From Oscarella lobularis (taxonomy: Eukaryota; Porifera; Homoscleromorpha; Homosclerophorida; Oscarellidae), in the NCBI RefSeq assembly GCF_947507565.1, contig NC_089187.1, positions 1,488,001 to 1,552,000 of the forward strand: DNA of 64,000 bases. Reading direction: 5' to 3'. The notes under the pieces are model-generated. The model worked only from the letters and a program-made list of their open reading frames with translations. It searched no databases and was not told where the DNA came from. This document shows, piece after piece, positions 33,848 to 45,820 of the stretch. How positions within the stretch are numbered: position 1 is the first letter of the stretch; each line of letters begins with the position of its first letter. The translations under genes were made by a program, and so were the position numbers.

Positions 33848-35257
33848 TCATTCTCTGGGTACGACAGAATTACAAAGATTTACCAACCCGCAGCATACTC
33901 TAACTATTCTGTCTAGCATAGGTAGGTCACCGCTTACCGCCATGGCAGCATCGATAGGATGCGTTTCACTGAGAATTGAAAATTTCTGCCTAATGACTCC
34001 GATGACTCTTTCCACGTGAATTCTAACGTTGGCAATGCGACGAGTTTGTTCGACTTCAATTCCTGTGAGCTGTTTCTTCCCCCGAGTCCATGCTGGAGTT
34101 GTGACACGAGCACAGAATAGTCCGACTGACTCTTTGATGTCAAACCCTTTGTCAGCGAGCACAGTGTCCCCAGGAAGTAGATTGTCCAACATCGAGCAGT
34201 TTTCGGCGAGTCTCTTGTCACTTACTCGACCACACCATCCGTGTGATATATAACTAACCGTTCCTGGTGGGGTTATGCCAATTAAATACTTCTCTGTGTT
34301 GTGGTGTTTATAGGAACTAAACGTTTGGGCTATGGCAAGCAAATTGGTAGGCCTCTCGAGAAACACCTCAAAGCAGTCGATGATCACGACACACGAGGGG
34401 CAGTGCTTCACAAAGTTCATCGGCATAGTTGCTCTCAGAACGTCCCTATCGGGCCATACTATGACATTCGCGAGTGCTCTATACTGGACATTGATGGTAT
34501 CGACGAGTATTCGATGGATTGTGCTTATGCTCAGCAAATCGGACTGAAAGATCTTCCAGTCTTAGTCCCAACCTCAGCCTCATCAAAGTCATCAGCAGTT
34601 GTTGAAATGACGTGACAGATCGGCAGTTGCGGAGATCTGGCTGTATATACTGTAATAGAATATTCAGTAGTTCCCACGTTGGCAGGCCCGTGTGGAACAA
34701 TACTTTTCGATCATCGTCTTCGAAAGCAGATTCGTTGCGGGAAAGACGTTGACAGGCACGTTCCCTTTCAGATAAGTGCGCCTTGGTCTTTCAAGCTCCT
34801 GCTGAAGGGCATCAATGTCTCTCTGGGACAAATCCGTCTGGCAGCCGGTCCCAAGTTCTTCTTCACAATGTATCTTGCCTTGGTCAACTGATGACGACTC
34901 CTCGTCACTCCTATCTAGCATTGTACGCTTTGCCCGTCGGTTCTGCACCCTTTCATGGCGTCGCATATTGGGTGACCCGAAAGTCCGTGAGGTATCGTAC
35001 CCGAGCTTTCTCGTGGATACCCAGTCGGGATTCCCAGTATCCGCGAGATGGGAGGGTTGTCCGGTGATAAAGTGATCGCTACAGACCCGTAGGTGTCGGT
35101 GAGAAGCCGGTTTGAAGTCTGAACGATGGATGGCATTTAGCCACTTCCGCCGTAGACTCGAGGTCCAGCCTGTTGTTCGGTCTAGCGCGCGCGCCATCCC
35201 TGCCAACAGGCTGGAAACATATGACAGCACGTGACTCACGTGCTCAGTGCCAGCCAA
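33848..35257 (-). pseudogene. ISL2EU/IS4EU-type transposase with THAP domain
   Basis: The N-terminal part (35,257-34,700) has RRKWLNAIHRSDFKPAS and HLRVCSDHFITGQPS, the second half of a THAP zinc finger; the first CxxC is not evident. The middle (34,700-34,545) reads [18 protein letters not shown]. The catalytic part (34,537-33,848) has [14 protein letters not shown] (Asp), [43 protein letters not shown] (Asp), [15 protein letters not shown] (Glu) and ends [15 protein letters not shown]. This is the DDE_Tnp_4 fold of PIF/Harbinger-related ISL2EU elements. The frame changes near 34,680 and near 34,545. All three catalytic residues are intact. Terminal repeats were not identified. Confidence 0.8.
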
Positions 35258-35669
35258 TCGCTGACGAGCATTACAAGTTCCTACTTCTGGACGGTGATTG
35301 GCTCGGCTGGAAACACTTGGACCGCCTTCTTGGGACGGTGACGACGTTCATGACGTCGTTTTGAGCCGGATGACGTCGCCTGGAGCCGGAAGATCTTCAA
35401 GAAGTCGGCGAAGAGAGCGATTCAGATACGTTCGGCGCGTTCGCGAGCTTTAGGTTCACGATACTTTGTGGCTTTTGTCGGTTTCTATAGGCCGGCAAAG
35501 ATGTGGAGGCCCATTCGTCGCCATACTGACGTCAGCGCGAGGCTTTTAACGGTAAACGCCCTTTAGGATCTTGAACTGCCCACTTTAGTTCTACAAAACA
35601 AGCTCATTTGACGTTTTTCGCTTTGTTACCTTCCACACTTGCTACTTGATCCACAATCTGAGTGAATTG

Positions 35670-37762
35670 ATGGCTTCTCCTCAACCCGTTCGGTCTTTTC
35701 CACGTCAGTGCTGCCTCTGCGATAAATCTTGCAGTTACAGTGACAAAGTTTTCAATCTTTTAAAAAACGGCAGTCTACTGCTTGCATTCCAGAAGACTGT
35801 TGGCCCAGTAGACTGCACCATGCCACAAATTATTTGCGATTCGTGCAAGCGAAAGGTCGTTTCAGTAGATTCGAATCTCACAAAAGCGAGACATAAAGTT
35901 CATGGTCTTCTTCAAATCGGCGAACTCTCTGTAGGACCTGCTACTACAAATCTTTGCAGAATTTGCCGAAATTTGTTAAAGTCAACCTTCTTTAGCCTTC
36001 ATAACTTTATAGACGTTGTAGAAGAAATTGCAGAAACCAAAATCCAAATATCGGCAATAGCATCCCGTAGACTTTGCTCTTCGTGCAAGACTCTGCTAAA
36101 CAAAGTGGCAACTTCTCTTCAGCTTGGAAGAGAGCTTGCTGCCACTTACCAGAAAGCCACTGCAGCGAGCAAAAAACGAAATGCGTCTACGCCAGCAGCG
36201 ATGAAAGCACAGAGCACCGACGTTATGACTAAACGACGTCGAATCGATTCCCAGCCTAGTCCTGAAACGCGTGCGTTGGCTCAAAAGCTGATTTTCAGCT
36301 CTGACACACCTTCCAGATACAGGCCAATTGCTATTCGACCTCATCATGTGGCTTTTTCTGAAGAAGATTTAGATTCACTTCCAGTCGAATCTGAGGTCAG
36401 ACTAATTTACATGTACATCAGCTCATATTAGTCATTTTATTTTGTAATTAGAGTGCCTTTCACCTGCCAAAGGAGCAAAGCTTGCATGGAATCCCAACCT
36501 GGCTCCATTGTCGCAGCCATGGTCTGATTATCACAGCGCATGTAGGCATTGACATACTGTGATCGGTATTAATTAACGTCGTTTAGATAATAATTGAATA
36601 CGAGAGAGAGGGCAAATTAACGAGAGAGCTGCCGACCAGAATGTTTACCTTGGTTGAAGCCATTGCACGTTACTGTGATGGTAACGATGTAGTTCAAGCC
36701 TTACTGCAACACAGCGATCTAAGAGAGAAGTTACTTGACAGTGTAATCAAAATCATCACAGAAGAGTGCTTGAATATCGGCAGAGCTACTTCAGAATTGA
36801 CTGTTTCGAGATTCCTCTGTAGCCGATCTTCAGTCTTTCTCTGTCAGCAAGGCGGTTGAGCAGTTAACTGCAACAACACCTCTGTTAATGAGAATATTAG
36901 AAGTTGCTGCTACCTCCGAAAGAGAGCTAAAGAGAGGTCGCTCTACACCCAAACGAGGAAAAGCAACAGCAATTCTTACAGCTGCCGCTGTGCTATTACA
37001 CTTCAGAGACAACAAGCTCTCTGCGTTTCATCACCTGTTATCTCTGTTCCTCTACCACGAAGGAGGTACCAAACAAACTTTTAGGCAGCTGTCAAAACTT
37101 GGAATATGCATGTCTCATACAACAGTACTGCGAAAGATCGAGGAAGTTAGATCTTCCTTTGACCAAAAACTGACGTCCTGGAAGCACCAAGTGGAAACCT
37201 TTATTGCCCAAAAATCTTCTGCAAGCGAACAAGGACCGCCTATCGATTACCAAATAGTTGGCGATAACATTGACTTTGAAATACGGCCTCATTTCTCAAC
37301 AACTGTCCGAGAGAAACGCTTGATACACTGGTTTAACGTCATGGCAGTCAAACATCGGATATTGGCAAACCATTTACCAGATAACGGACCGCAGCGTCCT
37401 ATAAAAGAGTTTGAACCGTGCCATTGCATCCCTTCTGCAAAAGACCATGCAGTTTTGAGGCAAAACTTTATTGTTTTGGTTGAACGTGTTTTATCGGAGA
37501 GGATTGCTGCTTTTCGTCCTACAAAGCAAAGCGTTGTTCAGCATATTCCTCATAAGTATAGTGATATAGCGAGAAAAACCACTGACCAGGTAAACTCCGT
37601 AAAATTTACACAACTAACCTCTACTACTAACGAATCCTTTTAGATTCCTTTGGGACTAGTCGCAAAAAATGAAAATATTGCATCAGAAATGATAGAGATT
37701 ATGAGACACCTTCAAGACTACGTACCAAATGACCATGTGTGCTTTTTTGGAGGTGATCAATT
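35670..37762 (+). pseudogene. DUF6589 gene, copy A, truncated by a Helitron fragment
   Basis: Exon 1 from the ATG at 35,670 encodes two ZAD-like zinc modules: CCLCDKSC ... CDSCKRK and CRICRNLL ... CSSCKTLL. A donor lies near 36,393. Further blocks: FTLVEAIARYCDGNDVVQAL (36,641 on) and, one frame over after about 36,805, the DUF6589 start FRDNKLSAFHHLLSLFLYH, YQIVGDNIDFEIRPH, WFNVMAVKHRI and CHCIPSAKDHAVLRQN. An intron (about 37,590-37,643) leads to IPLGLVAKNENIASEM and VCFFGGDQL. There the sequence switches to Helitron DNA. DUF6589 is a family of unknown function, RNase H-like in my reading of its DN-D and GGDQL motifs, often multicopy. Confidence 0.65.
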
Positions 37763-39555
37763 GGTGTCCCAGAGGTTTTGAGGATCCGAAATTTGGCAGG
37801 TGGTGAGCATGACGGCAAAAAGCGTACGAAGAGAGGACACTGAAGAATAAGCTGCTGCTTCTTCCATTGCAGTGAGCAAGTGTGCATCATCATCAAGTAG
37901 ACCAAGTAGTCGACATGCTTCTCTGAAACTGGCTTGTGCGATATTCTCAACTGTACGAAGTTCTTGAAATGAGCCGCAACCTTGCTTGTGATGAAGTAGA
38001 AGGCGAGCAAAAAAGCACTCCGATTGTTTCGGGTGAACGGTGTATACACGTCCAATAGCTCCAGTCTTTTTGAATGATGTCAGTTCGTCATCTTCATTGA
38101 TGACTTCAGCTCCTCTTTTTCTAGGTTTCCAGGTTTTTTTTCATATATGAAGTATTCAGGAATGTTAACGTATAAAAGACTTTTGACAAACTTTTGATCC
38201 GCCGTCAAGTCGCCTTCGGTAGAGCGGTATCGCAAACAAAGTTTGAAGTACGCTGTTAGAGTTGTTTTAGGCGGGTTTTCAGCTACTTCACATGCGTTTT
38301 CTTCATCAAAAAGGACTCGCTGTCCGTTTTCCAAATGAACCTGTAGAGGAACGACTGTAGGACTGCGGTCATGTATGCTAAAGCCAAATATGCGGTAGCA
38401 TGCTTCACTGCAGCTGAGGTATCTTGCAGCTTGATAAATTTCAATTTCGTCACGGCTATTCCGACATCTCAAAGCGTATGCCGCCATATCATTTCCTTTG
38501 TTTACGTATTTAATTACGTATTTGATTGCTTTGATACTGTTGCAGAGTTCAACGTTGATATGGCAATCAAACATTTCGCTGAGATAAGGGGAGTACGGCA
38601 CAACCCATTGATTATCAACGATGATATTGTTCCCCCGGAACTGTTTTACTGCCGTTCTTCCTCCATGGTTGGGATGGCGACGGCGATATAGTGTCGTTTG
38701 CCGACTTTGTTTCCGGATTGAATTCTTTTGGAAATCCTTTCGTGCACTTTCCATCTACCATGCACTGAGCAGAGGGGTTTTGACATCCGCACGGTCCATG
38801 AATCATGTGTGATGTAACAATATTATGCAATCGTGGATGAGACTGTTGATCGGGTATTTCTGCAGAAATAACAGAGTCGATGTCGTCAGCTCGTACTTTG
38901 TCATTGGAAGATAGCCATAGAAGAATATGCGCGTGAGGTAGGCCCCTTTTCTGCCATTCAATGGAGCAAACATTAGCGTTGACGTTGCCAAAAATACCTT
39001 TCTTTGTAATTTTCATCCATCATTGCCTTCCTTTTGAGATTGAAAACACGCGCTACAATGTCTGGCCGATGATTAGCAGCTTGGCCAGGAAAGAGTTCGT
39101 CTTGAATTTCAGGCCAAGAAGGATTGCAGGTCATTGTGATGAATAATGAGGGCCTTCCGTATTTTTAACATAGGACATTGCGTCTTGGGTCCTTTGATGC
39201 ATGTATCTCGGTCCTCCTATGAAAGTGCTTGGCAGAATGACTTTTTGTCCTATATTTTGAGGATTAGCATCATCTTGAAGAACAGCGTCGGCAAATATAG
39301 AATAATTTTCTGCTCGCAGTTGCTTTTGCTTTGCTCGAAGAAATGCAAGCCGTTCTGATTCAACTTTGACAGCCATATCAACAATATATTGCTGCATTAG
39401 CCTTCGTGATTTATGCAATGTGTTGAAATCAGGAGATGGCCGAACCATTAGTCGGTGGCAGTAGAACTTCATGCAAGTGACATTTTTCCCGTTCTGGGTA
39501 GGATAGTGGATTGAGTAGCCGTCTTCACCACTGGGAAATAGCAAGGGATGGGACC
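37763..39555 (-). pseudogene. Helitron Rep fragment inserted in a DUF6589 gene
   Basis: Minus-strand order: LLFPSGEDGYSIHYP, FIGGPRYMHQRTQDAM, a gap in frame, IEWQKRGLPHAHILLWL (HUH motif), HMIHGPCG, CTKGFPKEF, NQWVVPYSPYLSEMFDCHIN, KYVIKYVNKGND (two-tyrosine motif), VHLENGQRVLF and IGRVYTVHPKQSECFFARL, ending SDPQNLWDT. It is collinear with the near-complete RepHel at 60-64 kb. Neither helicase nor Helitron ends are present, so this is an internal fragment. The junction at 37,763 falls inside GGDQL of the host DUF6589 frame. Frame changes occur near 39,131, 38,680 and 38,080. Confidence 0.85.
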
Positions 39556-40703
39556 CCGCTTAGATGCGTACATGATGTTTGTCGCGTGTGCGGCAACCCG
39601 TACCCGACAAGAAAGATGCGTCGTCCACTCCACGGCGCAGAGAATTTGTACGTCTTTCTCGAAGAAGCTACGGACTGCAAATCCGTCCAAATCTGCGACG
39701 GCTAACCTGCTGCTGTGTGCTCTGGCTGTCGCTCAAAGCTAGTAAAATTCCGACCCCTTGGCTCCCAATTTGAGGTAGTGCAAACGTGGCTACGAGCAAC
39801 CATGGATGTGACGCTGCGGAAAATTCGATACAAGAGGATGTGCAACGGCTTACCCGCAACAGATCGACTTTCCTCAAAAGTTGCTCGCTATTCTTCTCCA
39901 GCTGATAGGTAAAGCGAGTCGGCAAAGATATCGTATAAGTCAGTGAGAACGGTAGGAGCGCCACTTCTAATCGTGATGCGACGTCATTTTCTGCGCTAGG
40001 ATCGACGGAGCCTATTTGCTTTGGCACTTTAGTAGTAGTAATCGTACGGACGAAAGACGGTGCACTTTCTCTACAGAGGAGGTCAGCAGTGGAATGACAG
40101 GGTCGAACGTTGTCAACGAACACGTCAGTCGAGAAAGGCAAGCGACCGTATCAAAGTCGTTAGACATACTATCTGCTAATTTCACCTGAAGTGGTGCCAT
40201 CGTCTCAGGCGTTATCTCAGGTTCAGTGGATCAAATACAGTCGGGCACTGTCAAAGAAAGGCAAGCCAAAATCACACATTCATAATGAGTTATGTCAGTT
40301 ACTGTCGGTTGTTCCAGTGATGTGGTTTCCTCTGGTGCTTCGGCCAGGAGACTACAGCCACGAGAAATCTTTAAGGAATCGACCGATCACAATGATTCTC
40401 TTCATTTTTCGCCGCTGGATGCCAACAACCAGTTGCACGACGAAGGTAAACTTCATCCTGGACGCAGACGTTCAATAATAAGCAGATTCTATTTGATTAG
40501 GTACTGCAACAACACACGCTTTTAGGCGAAATCCGCCTACTGGTGTCAAAGAGAAGAGGTACGTGTTCTGTAATGGACGGCATTCTTCTTCATTCTTTTA
40601 TCTCAGGAAGTTTACCCACTAAAACAGGCGTAAAAGTTCAATAGTTAGTTAGAGTCAGTACATGAAGATTCCAACCCTGCTTTTCTTGCATTATTTTTGA
40701 CAG
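39556..40703. other. No certain gene; possible 5' exons of DUF6589 copy B
   Basis: Overlapping open frames without motifs. The 40,200-40,560 part may hold upstream exons of the DUF6589 copy that starts at the acceptor at 40,703. A tRNA-like anticodon arm at 39,670-39,690 was rejected. Confidence 0.35.
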
Positions 40704-42850
40704 GTGTCAGTCTTCTATCCGCGAAAACAAAGGTCTGTTGTGAAAATTCTAAGAGGAAAATTTATGACGTTGGCAAGGAGCATGTTGAAGAACTCCAAGC
40801 CTGCTGCAGCAAAAGCTGCCTGGATTTGTCTGCAAGATGAGCTCCTTCATGTCCTGTCGTCAGTCGTGTCAAAGGAATGTGCAGAACTGTGCGAGCACAA
40901 TTCCATTTTCAGAAGAAGTTCACCCAATGAACTGAAAAACGTCACCATGAACGCCATGCTAGCAAAGGTTCAGCGAGTAGCTCCGACATTCTATACCGTA
41001 ATCAGTGCTGCAACCGGTTGCGAAAGCGAGGGTCCCATGGCAACGGCTATCTCCATTTTGCTGAAGCAGCGCAATAAAAGGGTTTCCGCGCTGGCGTACG
41101 TTATTTCTATTCTGCTCTAATATTCTGGGATAAAGAAACGGACTGCCGCAGTTCTAAACAGATTAGGAATCTGTGCTCACCCGTCAAGTCTACGAAGGAA
41201 ACTTCGAGACATATCCAAGGACTTTGATCTTCCTGTGGTGCAGTCTAAGATGCAATTGTCCGGAACGGTTGACATAAGGACGCCGCCGGCACAATTTATT
41301 GATACCGACAGCAGTTGTCATAGCGACGAGGACAGTGACATAGAAGAATGCGACAGTGGCGATGATGACGAGTCGTCTTGCATCCCTCATCAAGATGGTG
41401 ACAAAAGTCTGATGTATCCAATTACAGGTTGACCTGTCGATCAAAACCAAATTTATGACGCGTAAAAACGAAATAAGTCTTATCACTGATTCAATATGGT
41501 TGCGACGAACGAGCGGTTTCCTGTACCTTCCACCTTATCCAGCGGAAAACCGAGATGCTCAATATTTGACATCGAAAACAAGACATTTGTTGCTACATTA
41601 ACCGACGTGGACTGATAGCGAGAACCCTGACAAAGTACGTCAGCGAATTACAAGAATATCGTATGATGTTGCGGCTCAAATGTCTATTCAAATCCCGCTG
41701 GGATTGATCGAACACAATGAGCAGAAAACCGACGAAATGATAGAAGTACGTTAACTCGAAATATGTTCCGTATGTCGATGGCTCTGTCGTGCGACCAATG
41801 CAATTCGGAGGAGATCAGCTAACGACGGAACGACTTCGATCGTCTTGCTTTGCTCTCGCTGACGGTGACAGTGAGGAGAAACGTCTTACGGGATTGCTAC
41901 CTCACTCCAAAGATTTTCACTGCCATATGACTTTCATCGACCTTATTTTTAGCAAGTTTTACCTCGACAAATCCAACAACGAATGCGGGACTCTTGCTCA
42001 GCTAAAATGCCTTCTCAATCGAAAAATGTTTCAAAGAACGTCACGGACATTAGATCGTCGACGACTTTTATCGACGACGTATTCGACGGGTATGTCGTCG
42101 CGGCGTTCATGTTCCTGAACAATATGAAAAGCCCACACGAGAACGTCGTGCCACCAGGCATACCCGAAACACTAAAAAAGACCTGGTTTTACGAACGGGT
42201 TGATGAGGTCGTTGAGACGTTCGTTATACGTCCCCTTACTAGCGCAATCGAGAAATTGCAAGACGGTGACGAAAAGGATGAGGTTTCGAAGTCGAAAAAA
42301 ACAGGCGAAGACCAAACGTATTGCTCATCGATCGAGTCGTTTCACTGCAGATGGTATGGGTGCGAAGGAACATTCACATCCTACGAAAAAAGAAAGCAGC
42401 ACGAGAGGATTGGACACGGAATGATCCTCCCTGATACCCGTGAAAATTTGGTTGACACAGAAGAACTGAGCGACAAGGTTCTCAACTACACGACATCATT
42501 AATGACAATGTGCCTCCTTCAACGCTCTTTTCAAGATGCTTCTAATAATGAGCTGGACGGGCCGAGGTTGTTTCTTCATTGGAAAATTATGATTCTGTTT
42601 TTCCGAGAAGCCGGTCGGTCAAAGTATGCCCACGAATTGTTCCAATTCCAAGCTGATCAGAAAGCGCATCTATCTCCTGCAGATGCTCACCGGCAGCTAT
42701 GGGAGAGGGGATTTAATCTTAGAGGAGGCAAAGGAAAAATATACCTCTTGATTTAATGGTAGAGCCCAACAACCGTTACCTAAAAGAGATGATTTCCAAT
42801 CAAGGAGCAAATGTTTCGTTTGCGTCAGCCCAAGTCATAAGCCGCGTTGC
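40704..42850 (+). pseudogene. DUF6589 gene, copy B, nearly full length but broken
   Basis: After an acceptor at 40,703 the frame reads VSVFYPRKQRSVVKILRGKF, VSKECAELCEHNSIFRR, VQRVAPTFYTVISAATG and ISILLKQRNKRVSALAYVIS, then TAA at 41,118 with the same frame continuing SGIKKRTAAVLNRLGICAH. An acidic insert (SDEDSDIEECDSGDDDE) follows. Later blocks: FGGDQLTTERLRSSCFA, LTGLLPHSKDFHCHMTFIDL, CGTLAQLKCLLNRK, then after a one-base shift in an A run (about 42,025) DVFDGYVVAAFMFLNNM, a C2H2 finger (CRWYGCEGTFTSYEKRKQHE), ELFQFQADQKAHLSP, RGFNLRGGKGK and MVEPNNRYLKEMI. The order is typical of DUF6589. Several frameshifts lie at 41,430-41,760. It ends tail to tail with the RecQ helicase. Confidence 0.75.
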
Positions 42851-43042
42851 GAAAGGAAAAAATTATTGAAAATTTTTATCACTACTGACGCACCTGTTTA
42901 CTGCGGAGAGCATCGACGTGCATCTTCAATGGAAGACGTTCTTGCAGTTATTGACTGCCTCACTACCAATAAGGTTTTTAATAACGTACCTCGCCGCCGG
43001 CATTCGTCATTTCCTCGAAAGCAACCAGTAACTATCTACAAC

Positions 43043-43769
43043 CTAGACAGGGGCAAATTGCTTAGCTGGATTCAACGTAGCAAAAGAGACAGTCACACAA
43101 AACGAGAAATACATTTTCATCACTAATTTACTGTTCAGTGCACTCCCTATCGCCGACTTCGTCGTCTTCGCATTCGTTGTCGCTTTGATCGTTTGAGTCG
43201 TCGTCGTCATCGTCGCAGTCGCGATCCTTGCTATCAAGCATTCCGGTGTCGCTTTGGTGGAATATGTAACGTGGTACAGGAAGTTCTTCCTGTTTTCAAT
43301 TTTGGCAGGAGCAGCGCATGGAGCACAAGTCGCAGCAACTGTGCAATGGATCCTTTTGCTCAACGCTACACTCAAACAGAGCTAATAGGCATTCTCTCCG
43401 ACAGCCATCAGGTTTGCTCAAGTATTGCCTTATGTTCATGTCAGTCCCTCTGTTTAGAGCGCCTGAGTGCAGTAGAACCACGTGGCTTTCTCCGCCATCT
43501 CTACCAGCGCGTCCAATAGCTTGTAAGTAATCTTCAGCTGTGTGTGGTGGACCGTAGTGCACAACGGTTCGAACCCCTTTCATGTCGATGCCCATGCCCA
43601 GAGCACTTGTAGATATGACTACCCTGCACGTGCCTGATTCTGTTTCTAACGATTCCAAAACCGTCTTCTTGTTTTCTTCGTGGGTCGCAGAATGAAACAT
43701 GTTTCCAATCCCTCTCCTCTTACATCTAATGGTTTGACGTGAGCTAACACCGTTTTTGAACTCCCACAC
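43043..43769 (-). pseudogene. RecQ-type helicase C-terminal part, copy 2
   Basis: Minus-strand reading: GIGNMFHSATHEENKKTVL, CRVVISTSALGMGIDMKGV, VVHYGPPHTAEDYLQAIGRA then GRDGG (motif VI, intact), MNIRQYLSKPDGCRRECLL and HSCCDLCSMRC (zinc end). A D/E-rich stretch and a stop follow at about 43,300-43,140. The first helicase lobe (Walker A, DEAH) is not found upstream to 45 kb, so the gene is truncated. RecQ helicases unwind DNA 3'-5'. This type, lacking the RQC/HRDC context, is multicopy in sponges and cnidarians. It faces DUF6589 copy B, 190-450 bases away. Confidence 0.8.
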
Positions 43770-44508
43770 AAGAGCGTCATCATTTGAAATTGGCGTCTAA
43801 TCAATGCCTTTCTGAGTGCAAGATCCTCTTCCGCGTCACCGAATCATTTGCAGCTTCAGATCCGTTTCCTTTCTACGTAAAACTATTTTAAGTCGTACGT
43901 CCTACAAACGCATAATATACCTTGCAATCGACTATCTTTTTGCCTATAAAAAGAAATAGAATAAAAGACTAATTTATAATCGCTTTGCCTGCCTTCTTAG
44001 TTGGTGGTTCCTCGTTTGCTGCGCTACTGGCCCCTGACGACGAAAACGATAACCAACGGAAAGAAGACAGCGACACTGCAGGAGAATCCAATGATGCACA
44101 AGACAATGACACATTGATAGAAACGCGCTCTTCCATGTTGACGGGATTTGATGTCGAAGCTTAACAAATCGTTGGAGACTTCATTAACTTTGGAACTGAC
44201 TAATGTGACCATTACAAAACTGGGATCAACTGCGATACAGTAAATTTTCTTGAACTCTTGCTCGTCATTACGCAAAATTAATAGCCAGCGGTTGCGGGTC
44301 GAGATTAGTTCAAATCATTTCACATTCCCTTTGTTGTTTACACACCGGGAGGTCGAAAGCACCGCGTGTACAACACATGCATTTTGCAAGCTCGGCGGCA
44401 AGACAACCAGAAGAGACTGTCTGCTGATAAAAAGAAAGGCGTGGTTCGTCTGCGATCCTTGGCAGGACACCATTGACAGAAGAAGATGAGTACCTCTTTG
44501 GATCGGGT

Positions 44509-44676
44509 TTAGACACAGCTTTCCTCAAGTTTCCTGCGCTTCGCAGCATTGAACAATGTAGACTTGGGCACGCCCCACATCTGCTCGACTTTCCTCAGGG
44601 AGTGTCTTTCCACCAGAAAGTCGACAGCTTTCCCTAGTTTGCCTTTACTTTCGCTTTTCGGGGCCCACAGCTTCAT
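44509..44676 (-). pseudogene. Psq-type helix-turn-helix fragment (55 aa)
   Basis: Starts MKLWAPKSESKGKLGKAVDF and continues RKVEQMWGVPKSTLFNAAKR, then stops. The pattern matches the psq/CENPB N-terminal DNA-binding motif of pogo-like transposases. Nothing of the catalytic domain follows. It could be a stand-alone DNA-binding remnant. Confidence 0.55.
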
Positions 44677-45425
44677 CACTTGAGGAAGCCCACCTGATCG
44701 AACACGTGGCGGACGTTAGTCGAGCTGAAACCAACCTGGCGAGCGAAAATCGCCTTCATAACGATCGTTACATGGATTTCTTCCAGTCCCTTGAGCCACA
44801 ATACTACTGACAAATGAGAGAAACACGGAAGAAATTATTGATTACAAATACGAATTATCTTTTGGCGTAAAGCTACGTTTCAGCACTCAGAAAAACTAAA
44901 TTTCAATGCAGGTGTGGAGCCGAATTTCTTTGTTTGCCGTAGAATTTATGACCGCAACACAATTTGGCAAATGCTTTAGAGAATTTAGAATAAAATCTGC
45001 CACATCTTCACGGCGTGAAAATAGCCGAAAAGCGTCAGCAAACTCCTTTGCGACGCTGTTCGAATGCTGGCCTTTAACTGCAGGACATGTACAAATCAAG
45101 CGATCGCACACGTAAAAAAACTTCCAACGCAAAGTATAATATTACCACGGAAAAAAAGAACGAACACGGAAAGAGATAGCGCAACGGCGCCAAGAAAAAA
45201 GTCTCATGCGCAACGGCACCCAGAAAAAGGGTACAACGGCGCCCAGCGCAACGGCCCCTGCGAAAGTTATTTCACGCGCTTGGCGCGCTTGGCGTCGTTC
45301 TCGGCGCGCTGGAGCGTCGTCGAACGTAGCGTCATCCTGACGGGATGGGTTCTTTTTCGGGAGCCATTCCGGAGGCAGCGTGAGCTGCGGCGGAGGGAGG
45401 TCTCTTGTTGGCTTTCCAATCGGCA

Positions 45426-45820
45426 TTAACTGCGGCGGAGGGGTCCTTCGTCGACTTTCCCGTCGGCGGAAGAGATAACGGCAGCGGAGGGGGGTCCTTC
45501 GGAAGCCTCGTCCTTTTCGGTTTCGTCGTTGTCGGTTTCGTATGATAAGACCACCTTCGGCGTGGGAAGGTTCAAGAATGTAATATCTTCCGGCAACATT
45601 TCATTTCGCGCCGCTTGGTGCACATCATTATGACCTAAAAATGACGAATTAATCTTTAGTTTTCTAAGGTCTTTCACTTACGATAATCGATGTGGGCTCG
45701 TGTAGGGACTTCACGAGGAAGTCTTGGGCCACTTCTTTACATAGGACAGGAAACTCAGGATTTCTTCCCTGCGTAGATCGAAGACGTTGACGCTCATCGT
45801 AGATTCGTGTGACTGTTAGA
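45426..45820 (-). CDS. Possible small spliced gene, unidentified
   Basis: On the minus strand MSVNVFDLRREEILSFLSYV (ATG near 45,801) is followed, one frame over, by AQDFLVKSLHEPTSII and a GTAAGT donor (45,680). After a short intron comes GHNDVHQAARNEMLPEDITF and then VVLSYETDNDETEKDE. A proline-rich repeat (LPPPQLTLPPEW) lies downstream at 45,426-45,340. The first block resembles small histone-fold subunits in pattern, but this is weak. One frame shift is needed. Confidence 0.35.

Noticed and set aside
33835-35500. Terminal repeats tataggcacgg/tataggccgg around the ISL2EU gene
   Set aside because: The two words are in direct, not inverted, orientation, and similarity is short.
39665-39700. 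tRNA-Cys-like anticodon arm (ACGGA CTGCAAA TCCGT)
   Set aside because: The 5-bp stem and 7-base loop look right, but there is no D arm, T arm (GGTTCGA-like) or acceptor stem at the proper distance.
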